DNA from: Lachnospiraceae bacterium
GTDB taxonomy: Bacteria > Bacillota > Clostridia > Lachnospirales > Lachnospiraceae
Assembly (NCBI GenBank): GCA_024698345.1
Contig: JAILRH010000255.1
Location: 18,148 to 82,147 of the forward strand
Direction: 5' to 3'
DNA: 64,000 bases
The position numbers were made by a program, and so were the translations under genes. The notes under the pieces were generated by a model. It saw only the letters and a program-made list of their open reading frames with translations. It had not been told where the DNA came from and did not search any database. Position 1 is the stretch's first letter. Every line of letters begins with the position of its first letter. Below, one piece after another: positions 9,085 to 17,731 of this stretch.

Positions 9085-9309
9085 ATGAGTAGAAAAAGTC
9101 GTCTAAAAAAAGAAATAAAGGTATGTCAGAAAACAATAGTGGAGATAGAGAGAAGACGTGCCAGATCCCAGTCGGCTCTGGTTCAGGCAATCCTTTTACA
9201 GGAGGAACCTGATGAGGCAGATGTTGAGTGGTTCAATAAATATACCGGAGAGATAACAGCCTGCCGTAATCATATGCTGGAGATGAAAAAAGAACTGGAA
9301 TCGCTATAA
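9085..9309 (+). CDS. Small helical protein, unknown function
   Basis: RBS AAAGGATGAGG before ATG 9085; strongly helical charged sequence (MSRKSRLKKEIKVCQKTIVEIERRR...). Confidence 0.55.
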   Translation: MSRKSRLKKEIKVCQKTIVEIERRRARSQSALVQAILLQEEPDEADVEWFNKYTGEITACRNHMLEMKKELESL

Positions 9310-9398
9310 ACTGGCAAAAAATATACCTAAAGATTTCTGGTTTTAGGCTTAATTGTGTAAAATATCGAGTCTTGAGAAAAAAAGTTTTATATTCTATG

Positions 9399-9462
9399 GT
9401 GCATAAAGTGCATAATATTCAATAAAAAGATTAAATGAAAGGTTTTTATGCAGTGTGCATAA
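9399..9462 (+). promoter_or_regulatory. Cluster of GTGCATAA half-sites (direct repeat plus palindrome), candidate operator
   Basis: GTGCATAA at 9399-9406 and 9408-9415; palindrome TTATGCA-GTG-TGCATAA at 9446-9462. Confidence 0.5.
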
Positions 9463-9511
9463 GAATGAGCCAAAAAAATACAAAAACAAAGCAAAAATAT
9501 ACAAAAAAAAC

Positions 9512-9540
9512 TTGTGAAAATGACATTTTTTGTATATAAT
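9512..9540 (+). promoter_or_regulatory. Sigma-A-like promoter of the major TasA-like gene
   Basis: TTGTGA (9512-9517), 17-nt spacer, TATAAT (9535-9540), preceded by A-tract-rich DNA. Confidence 0.65.
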
Positions 9541-9582
9541 TAAGATAGTTAAAAAAGGTAGACTCGTAATTATAGTGGGGTC

Positions 9583-9598
9583 TTGGAAACGGTTTCAA
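9583..9598 (+). promoter_or_regulatory. cre-like (CcpA) operator in the 5' UTR
   Basis: TTGGAAACGGTTTCAA matches the Bacillus cre consensus WTGNNARCGNWWWCAW; lies between the -10 (9535) and the RBS (AAAGGAGG, ~9610). Confidence 0.55.
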
Positions 9599-9626
9599 AG
9601 GAAAAGTGAAAAAGGAGGAAACGATT

Positions 9627-10604
9627 ATGAAAAAAACAAACATGAAAACAAGGAAAAGATTGGCCGGTGCGGTGTCAATGTTATTAATATCGAGTATGAT
9701 GCTCGGAACCGCAACATATGCATGGTTCACAATGAATAATGAAGTTACCGTAACTGGTATGTCAATGAAGACAACTGTAGAAAGCAACTTACTGATTGAT
9801 GATGTTGCAGCTTGTCATGGTGGTTCATGGAGTGCAGGTAGTTATGCTACTAATGATTCAACATTTAGATCATCTACCACCCAAACAATTGGTAGTGCTG
9901 TTTTAGCGCCTTTATCAACAACAAATGGATATAACTTCTTTGCAACTTTACCTAACAATGTAAAGGGTGATGGAGATGCTATTAATAATGCTTACACAGC
10001 TATTACTCAACTTAGTGACTTGACAGGTTTAGGATATAATTCAGCAACCCATACTTGGCTTGATTATCATTTTGTATTAAAGGCTGTAAACACTGATAGT
10101 AGTGCAACTAAGAATATTAACTTGTCTCAACTTAAGATGACATTTAGTAAGGCAACAGATTCAGAAAAAGCTTGGCGTGTTGCAATTCATTCTAAGAAAT
10201 TCGAAACAGCAACTGTTAATGGAGCAAAGACACTTCCTGATATTGATGCAAGTAATACTGGAGTTACAACACATATTTATGCTCCTGCCAGTGCAACTAA
10301 TTTTGAGGCTAACAAAGCTGTAACTTCAACAACTGCAACCGGTAGTGTTACATATGCAAGTCAAGTATCTGATGCAACAATTGCAACTGTAGCTGCAGGC
10401 GCAACAGAGTACTATGAAGTAGTAGTTCGTGTATGGCTTGAAGGTGAAGATAAAACTTGTAATGTAAATACATTCCAGTCATTGGTTGATGGAACATGGA
10501 GTTTTGAAACTAAATTTAAGCTTGAAACTGGAACAACAAGTGGTGTATATGTAATTGAACAGGCTGTTACATCTGCTGGATCGGGATCGGGATCGGGATC
10601 ATAA
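9627..10604 (+). CDS. TasA/camelysin-like SipW-dependent surface protein, predicted major fibre subunit
   Basis: Signal segment 'MLLISSMMLGTATYAWFTMNNEVTVTGMSMKT'; beta-rich body; own promoter and terminator; C-terminal (GS)n tail. ATG 9627 follows AAAGGAGG. Confidence 0.7.
   Translation: MKKTNMKTRKRLAGAVSMLLISSMMLGTATYAWFTMNNEVTVTGMSMKTTVESNLLIDDVAACHGGSWSAGSYATNDSTFRSSTTQTIGSAVLAPLSTTNGYNFFATLPNNVKGDGDAINNAYTAITQLSDLTGLGYNSATHTWLDYHFVLKAVNTDSSATKNINLSQLKMTFSKATDSEKAWRVAIHSKKFETATVNGAKTLPDIDASNTGVTTHIYAPASATNFEANKAVTSTTATGSVTYASQVSDATIATVAAGATEYYEVVVRVWLEGEDKTCNVNTFQSLVDGTWSFETKFKLETGTTSGVYVIEQAVTSAGSGSGSGS
10578..10601 (+). repeat. Hexanucleotide microsatellite GGATCG x4 coding for a Gly-Ser tail
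   Basis: ggatcgggatcgggatcgggatca immediately before the TAA at 10602. Confidence 0.9.
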
Positions 10605-10642
10605 CTTAAAAATGATAATGCCATAGTTATAATCGAATTATA

Positions 10643-10677
10643 TAAAGAACCGTCGGGGATTCCCCGACGGTTCTTTA
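10643..10677. terminator. Long perfect hairpin terminator
   Basis: TAAAGAACCGTCGGGG-ATT-CCCCGACGGTTCTTTA, with A/T tracts on both strands. Confidence 0.9.
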
Positions 10678-10680
10678 TAT

Positions 10681-10758
10681 GCAACAGCATTGGATGATAT
10701 AGACGTTGATATTGTATTTGAACTTAAAGCGATTCCTACTCCTACTCCTGCTTCATAA
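10681..10758 (+). pseudogene. Remnant of the C-terminus of a TasA-like paralogue
   Basis: Open frame reads ATALDDIDVDIVFELKAIPTPTPAS* with no start or RBS; placed after the terminator of the fibre gene. Confidence 0.5.
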
Positions 10759-10799
10759 TGCGTGTTTAGAATTAGAAGTGTCTATTTGGATAAGCATTG

Positions 10800-10826
10800 G
10801 TCCCCTCTTCGGAGGGGACTTTTTTT
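10800..10826 (+). terminator. Intrinsic terminator with UUCG tetraloop
   Basis: GTCCCCTC-TTCG-GAGGGGAC followed by T7. Confidence 0.9.
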
Positions 10827-10841
10827 GTTTAGCAACGAGGA

Positions 10842-10870
10842 AAATTCATCAAGCTTGCTTGAATGAATTT
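10842..10870. repeat. Perfect-arm hairpin AAATTCAT...ATGAATTT with inner CAAGC/GCTTG
   Basis: aaattcatcaagcttgcttgaatgaattt. Confidence 0.7.
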
Positions 10871-10882
10871 GACGACTGCCTA

Positions 10883-10917
10883 CAATCCCGAAACAAGCGT
10901 AGCGGTTTCGGTGATTG
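10883..10917. repeat. Dispersed hairpin repeat family A, copy 1
   Basis: CAATC-ccgaaacaagcgtagcggtttcggt-GATTG; matches copy at 32984-33017. Confidence 0.7.
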
Positions 10918-11163
10918 CCTCTCGACGAAGAAAATGATGTTATCGTTAATAATGATTGATTAACAAATTAATTAAAATAATTTATACAAATAAAAGCGCT
11001 TTGAAAAGTATTATTGTCATATTATGATTATTTTTCATGTTTTATAATGTTAGTAATATACTATTATTACTCGATATGTTATTATTAAATTAGTAGATTT
11101 TGTTTCTTGAATCGGTGATTATTCGTAGTAATTAATAACTAACAGAATTAGGGAGGTGGTAAT

Positions 11164-12063
11164 ATGATTAACTTAAAACATAAATTTAGAACTGTTTTTA
11201 AATTGTATTCCCATTTCTTGGTTTTGTTACTATTATTGATTGCGTCAATTGTATTGATGATTATTATTTTTAATGGAGCTATTGCTTGGCTGGTTGCAAA
11301 TAAACAAACCAACACATCCGGAATGCAAGTGTCCATAAAGAAATCTGATGCCGTGGCAGATTATTATGTATATATATATGATGTCAAGGAAGATGATGTA
11401 CATTATACAGGGCAAACAGTAAATAAGAACGGAATTGCGATTACTTTTTCACCACCGACATTACAGAGTTTGGAAATGCAGTTTTTCGATACAATTTTTA
11501 GATTGAAAAACCGACACACACCGGCTATTGTTCGTATTAGGCTGACGGACTTAGCCGAAGAATGGATTAATGGAGGAAATGTATCGATAACTCTTAAAAG
11601 AGATACGTCGATACCTGAGTATACAACGGAAAATGGGGATAAAAAACTTAATGAATATCTTACAAGTATGATGAGGTTCTCTCTTGCACAGGATAAAGAT
11701 TGGTACAATGCCGATGCAATCACTATGTTCAATAATGTAGATTCTGTGTTATATCCCAAAATTGTTACAAATAGAAATTATAATCCCTCAGGTTCGTCAG
11801 CCGTGTTTACAACAGTTACCACGTCAAATGATGTTATAACAAACATTAGCAAGACGGATGATATAACCATTACAACGTCTTATGAGGCGTCAGACATAGT
11901 AAATGGATATCTGGATGTTTATATGTTTATTACTTATGACGAAAATCTTGTTAATAAGTATGATTTGTCCAATATGAACATTGAAGGAACTGCGGTTGCA
12001 CATGTAACGACTTTAGAAAATGATTTGGAGTTACTTAGTGTTTCTTTTTCGGAAAGTGAGTAA
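11164..12063 (+). CDS. TasA/camelysin-like SipW-dependent surface protein
   Basis: TM then 'NGAIAWLVANKQTNTSGMQVSIKKSDA'; RBS GGGAGGTGG; paralogous N-terminus to 9627 and 17732 products. Confidence 0.7.
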   Translation: MINLKHKFRTVFKLYSHFLVLLLLLIASIVLMIIIFNGAIAWLVANKQTNTSGMQVSIKKSDAVADYYVYIYDVKEDDVHYTGQTVNKNGIAITFSPPTLQSLEMQFFDTIFRLKNRHTPAIVRIRLTDLAEEWINGGNVSITLKRDTSIPEYTTENGDKKLNEYLTSMMRFSLAQDKDWYNADAITMFNNVDSVLYPKIVTNRNYNPSGSSAVFTTVTTSNDVITNISKTDDITITTSYEASDIVNGYLDVYMFITYDENLVNKYDLSNMNIEGTAVAHVTTLENDLELLSVSFSESE

Positions 12064-12072
12064 CCGTATAAC

Positions 12073-12118
12073 TAAGAAATAGATGTTCCCCTCTTCTAAA
12101 CAAAGTGAAGGTGGGGGT
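12073..12118 (+). repeat. Dispersed hairpin repeat family B, copy 1
   Basis: taagaaatagatgttcccctcttctaaacaaagtgaaggtggggg; near-identical to 59599-59642. Confidence 0.8.
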
Positions 12119-12203
12119 AAGAAAATTCGTTAAGTAGATGAAAGGTAAGATGAGTGAGTTGAGAAAGAAGTAAAATATCTTGAAACAGAAAGGAGTTGGG
12201 CGT

Positions 12204-15200
12204 ATGAAAAAATACAGAAAAATTATATTTGTTATATGTTTTATTATTTTTGCAGTTGCCATGACTCCAAATGCGTTTGCATGGTTTTATTCTTCGTTGC
12301 AGACTCAACCGGATATTACAGCATATATCCACAAATCTTATTTTGAGAGTGGGGATGGGACTTCGTCTGCGCAGTTTATTGACGGAACGCATGGAACAGA
12401 TGATTCGGGATGCGCATTTGAGATAAAATATCCGGTCCAGTTGTACTATTTTGCATGGCTTCAGGCTCTTGGATACTTTAATATTCCGAATGACGGCGAA
12501 AATACAATAAACCAGGTTTATTTTTATCTTTCGAGTGATCTTGATATGACAGGATATGTATTACCGGAGATTGGAACCGAAGAATATCCTTTCGTTGGAA
12601 ATTTCGATGGTAATGGTCATACTATTTCCAACCTTACGGTACAGAATGTTACAACAACTTCAGATTCGTCAACTACACTGACAGATATTCCGGATGAAAT
12701 TGCAAATTCCGAGATTGTAGGATTTTTTGGAGTGGTAGGATCGCTTTATACAAGTGGTGCAAATTCCGGGACGGTTAATGGGGCAGTGGATAGTGATGGC
12801 AGCTTTGTTGCTACAGCGGGATATACCTACAGCAGTCTTGTTAATGAAATAAAGAATTTTACTATAGACAATGTAACTATCAAAACTGAAACAGATAATG
12901 CATTGATTGGTGCGATTGCAGGATACGTTAATGGCAATGTATCCAATTCGGCATGCTCTGATATAATGCTGAAAATAAAAGATCATACATCTACAATTGG
13001 AATTACATCAGCAATATCAGATTACTCACTGGTGGGGTATTGCACAGATGCATATAAATTTAATCTTAACGTTTCCAAAAATACAGTCTACGCACCTGAA
13101 GAGACTGACAATATGATTTATAAGATAATCCAGGGTGAGGGTGCAGGCTTTGGTGGAAGTGTAAACATGCAGAACTTTTATAACAGGATGAGGAGTGCGT
13201 ATAATGCAGCTTCTTGGCCGACATATGTTTCTACAAAAAATTATATTGTGGATGTTGATGGAGTTAGAACATTTCAGAGCCAAAGCTCAAGTTCAGATTC
13301 TTACCATAAAGCAGTTGATTATGGAAGTGGGGGTAATTATTCTTTTGTTAAGTATCAGTCCGGTCAGGAAACGACAAATTTCTTTTACGTATATGGCGGA
13401 CTGGAATATGACAGCACTATTGTAACAACAACATATTATTATGATAATGAAACAGCTTACTTCATTAAAAGCAATGGCAAGTATTTAAATTTGGATTCAA
13501 ATCATAATATTGTTGCAGGTGATACTGGTGTTACGAAATGGCTGGTTGATAATTCGGGATATTATTATTCGGTTGAATATAATGATTCTACATCTCAGAA
13601 TTATTATTATCTGAATGCAAACGGAAATACAGATGTCCATATACAAAGTAGTGGAAGTACAGTTTGGAATAATAGTAATTCCCAACTATATTTAACTTCA
13701 GGAGGGGTAAATTACTATCTGTATTTTGATGGAAGTAATTGGCGACTTGTATCTAATATAATGCGTATTTCAGACGGAAACGGAAATTATCTTGGAGTTA
13801 GTAATGGCGACATTGCAAATGTTAATGAAAATGCATCTGTTTTTTGGAAGTATGAGAGTGATTGCTGGTCATGTGAAACAGATGGAAATACATATTATCT
13901 GAGAAATAATGGTGGTAATTTAGAGGTTACTACGAATGTGCTTCAAGCCACACAGTGGAATTATAGTGGCGGCACAATTTCAGACGGTAATTATTATTTA
14001 AGGTACAATAATGGAATGTGGTCTTTGGAAACTCTAACTATAACGCAATATTATGTTACAGATGGAAAGGGAAATTATCTAAGATATAATAGTGGTTTAA
14101 CATATTCAAACAATAAATCAAATGCGACTGTTTGGAATTTTTCGAATCATAGTGGAACCGGAACTATTGGCAATGGAACAAGAAATTTGAGATATTATTA
14201 TAATACACTAACAACCGGAACGGGAACCGGAACTTCATACAATTGGACTACAACTTCAGATTCTATTTATTATACTTCAGGAGGAAATAATTATTATATC
14301 AATTATTCAAACGGATGGAAAGCAACGGTAGGTCAGCAAGGGAGAACAATTAGTTACAATGGACAATATCTTAATATTATATCTACAACAGCAGTTGGAA
14401 CGTCAGAGGGTATTGGAGACTATAATGATGAAAACGGAAATACTTTATGGATGATTAATGGAAATACAGTATATACATATGTTGGAGGTACTGTATATTA
14501 TATGGTAAGGAATGGAACAACAGGAATAAGAGTACAAACAACATCTACGACGTGGTCAAGTGTAGGGTCAGATCAAATTTATTATCGAAGCGGTGGAAGG
14601 TATTATTATGTAAGTTATAACAATGGATGGGCGTTATCTCAAACATCACAGTATCTATCAATGTCAAATTTGGTGGAGTTGTATCCAAAAGTGTATACGG
14701 AACCGTATATTGATTTGTCACAACACAGTGACGTGGTATTTGATTTTGATAGCCCAGTAGTATCTTTCGCTAATACAACAGAGCAGATAATGAAATCGAG
14801 AGTTACGAATGATACTGAAAAAACATATGGGCATTCAAATGCTACGTTTTTTCCGATTAACTGTGTTGGAAGTGAGACCTTCAATGAATCATATCCAACT
14901 ATCACAAACGCTAATAAAAATCTTTTAGAGCCTAGCGATAATAATACGGGATATGTTGTTTCCGGCAATTCTATTGGGAACCAGACTTCATATGGTTATG
15001 ATGGCACCGGTGATATTCGTATATCAACTTATGCAATGTCATCTATTTCGGCATCAACTAATCAGTCAAGCAGTTTCACTTACTCAAATTCATATGATAG
15101 CAGACTTGAAATTATTACTGCGGTTAACAATGGCACATACAGTGGTTTTTACAGAGTATCTGATACATATAATGCAAACAACTCAAATATAAATGCAACT

Positions 15201-16994
15201 ATGTCAAGTGCCGTGGCAAACAGTAGAAAAGTAGATTACAACACATTGGGACTTAAGAGATATAAAGATGCCAGAGCAGCACTGTCTGATACATTTATGA
15301 ACGAATCAAATATTTTTGGTCTTCACTTTATGGAGGCAACAATTGATAAAAATAATTATATTGTCATTCCGGAAGCCAATATTAATGGTGAGATATATGA
15401 AAATTACAAAGTTCCAAAGGATAGTATAGATTTTAATGTTAAAAGACGCGGATTTATTACAGTATTTGCAGGTACTTATTTTAATAATAATAGGGCATTC
15501 TTCTCGCTTCATGAGATAACCCGTTATAAGGAAGATGATCCGGAAGTTATAAGTGGAACTTACGAAGTTAACGACATAAAAGATATCAAGGAAATATCAA
15601 ATATTTATAAGGCGGCAGTAGGAAGTGATTATATTTATCAGTATAGCGACGGAACATTCTCAAGCAATGCTGCACGAGGAAATCTGGCTTTCAATATGGG
15701 TTGGATGACGGATACAGAATCCTATTCAACATGGGTTCAAAATGCGGTATATTATTTTGAAATACCTGTTAATGCGGGGGAATTTGCCCTTGGTTCAGTT
15801 CCGGATAAGAGAGGTGCATATCTCTTCTATCTAGACATTGCTGCAAATGCAGGTACTGCTGAAGATAAAGAACGAAGAACATTTACAGAAAAGTTTATGG
15901 ATGAAACTTTCAGTATGCAGCTTCCTAAGGGAGTTCAGTTAGTTGAGTCAGGTAATAGTTACAATGCCTCAAAACCATACGAGTTTCTAACTGTAAACAT
16001 TGGCTCAGGTTTTAGTGGACAATATCCGTTAGTAAGAACGGGAGATGTGTTTACCTATACAGATAATGCGAATACAGAATTGACATATATTGGAGGAGCA
16101 TTGACAGCCCAGACAGTTTCGGGAAATGTTGCGAATGACTATGTGTATTATCCAAACGGATATAAATTCAAATACATTGAGCATGTGACGGATAAGGGGA
16201 TTGATACAGACAATTATGACCATTTCCTTGTTGAAACAACGGACACATATGATTCGACGGGAAATAGAACCGGAAGAAGTGTAAGTCTGTATTCAAGTAT
16301 ATTAAACGGAACAGATTTTACAGATAATGAGGTGATTGACGAGGATGATTTAGACCATATCATTACATTTACATACAATCCAACCGGGCATGATAATATA
16401 GCTATGCGATGCGTAAGAGCGGCGTCAGAAGGTGGTTTTACTATTGCTTTTAATGAGAACATTACGCTGTTGACAACAAGTATAACCAGCGACAATCCGG
16501 ATGTGCATGTCAACTTCGGAGATACTACAGGAGACTTAACCACCGTAACTGCAGCAAATAATCTTAATGGAGTTACAATCCCTGCCATTAATTTGGATGG
16601 CACCGCCGGTGGAGATGACAATGACGAAGGACTGTATCACAAGTCAGTTTACGGACCGGCACTTGCACAGTATCAGACTTATTATACAGGCACGGGTGCA
16701 AATGCAACACTTGATACGGACACATCATTTACAATGGCAAATCTTGCAGCAGGTAATTCAAATCAGAACAGGACGCTCACATACAACATTACCCTTACTC
16801 CGGGAGCATCTGCAGGAACAGTTACGGTATATGCGAGACGCCTGATAAACAGCTATAGTTACACGACACATACATTTAATACAGTTGAAGGGGAGGAAGC
16901 AGTTGCTTCAGGAACGATAAATGTAACAGTTGGAGGCGTAAATATAAACAGTACCGCAATTGGTACACAGACAACAACAGTTACCATTCAGTGA
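12204..16994 (+). CDS. Large secreted surface protein with GLUG-like N-terminal region and repeated Y/G/N-rich beta-trefoil-like modules
   Basis: Signal segment 'FAVAMTPNAFAWFYSSLQ'; repeated ~40-60 aa units of the form 'NGKYLNL...W...GYYYSVEYN' ; RBS AGGAG before ATG 12204. Confidence 0.75.
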   Translation: MKKYRKIIFVICFIIFAVAMTPNAFAWFYSSLQTQPDITAYIHKSYFESGDGTSSAQFIDGTHGTDDSGCAFEIKYPVQLYYFAWLQALGYFNIPNDGENTINQVYFYLSSDLDMTGYVLPEIGTEEYPFVGNFDGNGHTISNLTVQNVTTTSDSSTTLTDIPDEIANSEIVGFFGVVGSLYTSGANSGTVNGAVDSDGSFVATAGYTYSSLVNEIKNFTIDNVTIKTETDNALIGAIAGYVNGNVSNSACSDIMLKIKDHTSTIGITSAISDYSLVGYCTDAYKFNLNVSKNTVYAPEETDNMIYKIIQGEGAGFGGSVNMQNFYNRMRSAYNAASWPTYVSTKNYIVDVDGVRTFQSQSSSSDSYHKAVDYGSGGNYSFVKYQSGQETTNFFYVYGGLEYDSTIVTTTYYYDNETAYFIKSNGKYLNLDSNHNIVAGDTGVTKWLVDNSGYYYSVEYNDSTSQNYYYLNANGNTDVHIQSSGSTVWNNSNSQLYLTSGGVNYYLYFDGSNWRLVSNIMRISDGNGNYLGVSNGDIANVNENASVFWKYESDCWSCETDGNTYYLRNNGGNLEVTTNVLQATQWNYSGGTISDGNYYLRYNNGMWSLETLTITQYYVTDGKGNYLRYNSGLTYSNNKSNATVWNFSNHSGTGTIGNGTRNLRYYYNTLTTGTGTGTSYNWTTTSDSIYYTSGGNNYYINYSNGWKATVGQQGRTISYNGQYLNIISTTAVGTSEGIGDYNDENGNTLWMINGNTVYTYVGGTVYYMVRNGTTGIRVQTTSTTWSSVGSDQIYYRSGGRYYYVSYNNGWALSQTSQYLSMSNLVELYPKVYTEPYIDLSQHSDVVFDFDSPVVSFANTTEQIMKSRVTNDTEKTYGHSNATFFPINCVGSETFNESYPTITNANKNLLEPSDNNTGYVVSGNSIGNQTSYGYDGTGDIRISTYAMSSISASTNQSSSFTYSNSYDSRLEIITAVNNGTYSGFYRVSDTYNANNSNINATMSSAVANSRKVDYNTLGLKRYKDARAALSDTFMNESNIFGLHFMEATIDKNNYIVIPEANINGEIYENYKVPKDSIDFNVKRRGFITVFAGTYFNNNRAFFSLHEITRYKEDDPEVISGTYEVNDIKDIKEISNIYKAAVGSDYIYQYSDGTFSSNAARGNLAFNMGWMTDTESYSTWVQNAVYYFEIPVNAGEFALGSVPDKRGAYLFYLDIAANAGTAEDKERRTFTEKFMDETFSMQLPKGVQLVESGNSYNASKPYEFLTVNIGSGFSGQYPLVRTGDVFTYTDNANTELTYIGGALTAQTVSGNVANDYVYYPNGYKFKYIEHVTDKGIDTDNYDHFLVETTDTYDSTGNRTGRSVSLYSSILNGTDFTDNEVIDEDDLDHIITFTYNPTGHDNIAMRCVRAASEGGFTIAFNENITLLTTSITSDNPDVHVNFGDTTGDLTTVTAANNLNGVTIPAINLDGTAGGDDNDEGLYHKSVYGPALAQYQTYYTGTGANATLDTDTSFTMANLAAGNSNQNRTLTYNITLTPGASAGTVTVYARRLINSYSYTTHTFNTVEGEEAVASGTINVTVGGVNINSTAIGTQTTTVTIQ

Positions 16995-17011
16995 TTGGTA
17001 CAGTTATATAG

Positions 17012-17056
17012 GCACCTGTTTGTCAATCGGATTGATTGATGAACAGGTGCTTTTTT
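17012..17056 (+). terminator. Intrinsic terminator
   Basis: GCACCTGTTTGTC...GATGAACAGGTGC followed by T6. Confidence 0.85.
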
Positions 17057-17207
17057 AATCGGAGTCGTTTGATTCGAATTATTTGACCTGATTGCTTCTT
17101 ACGCAAAAGGTGAGAAGAATAACGTTTATTGTCATTTTATGGTCATTCTGTGAGTGTATAATTAAAGCAGGATAAACATTATGAAGTTTGATTTGAGTGT
17201 GAACAAA

Positions 17208-17236
17208 TTGTTTTTGCAAGAAAAATGATATATAAT
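17208..17236 (+). promoter_or_regulatory. Putative promoter for the downstream TasA-like gene, giving a ~490-nt leader
   Basis: TTGTTT (17208-17213), 17-nt spacer, TATAAT (17231-17236); next CDS starts at 17732. Confidence 0.45.
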
Positions 17237-17731
17237 GTAAAGAGGAAAAGTTCGTTTTTACGGTTTTCAATTAAATAAAAGAAGACATTGTAATATTAGC
17301 GTTTTGGAGACATTGTATGGCGAGGAAAAATGAGTTTGAAAGAAGTTAGTGTTCTTTAATTAGGACAGCTGGTAAAAAAAAGAAAACGGGGAAATGAAAA
17401 TCTTGACAATTATATATTTAGTTTTGACTGTTATATCTGCGGCTGATAATGGGTTAGTATTTTCTAATCTCGCAGGTAAGATTCATTTAGAGATTTTATT
17501 CTTTTATTCTAATCTAAGCGCATATGGTTCTAAACGTTTTTGGACCGGAGGCTTTCTTTATGTTCATTTAATAGATTGTTTCCAATATTGCAGTTGGTTT
17601 TGTACCGCTTCCTCATTTTGACGATTGTTGACTATAAAACAGAATTGTAAGATAATGGTAGTAAGTGAAAGTTCGCTTTTTTATAGTTATATTTGATTAG
17701 TTTTATGATAATTTTGAAAGAGATGATTTAA

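Noticed and set aside
10706-10963. 85-aa ORF MILYLNLKRFLLLL...
   Set aside because: Runs through a TasA-like remnant, a perfect terminator and two hairpins; not a credible gene.
17394-17621. 75-aa ORF in the long leader
   Set aside because: Weak RBS, no homology-like features; probably non-coding leader.
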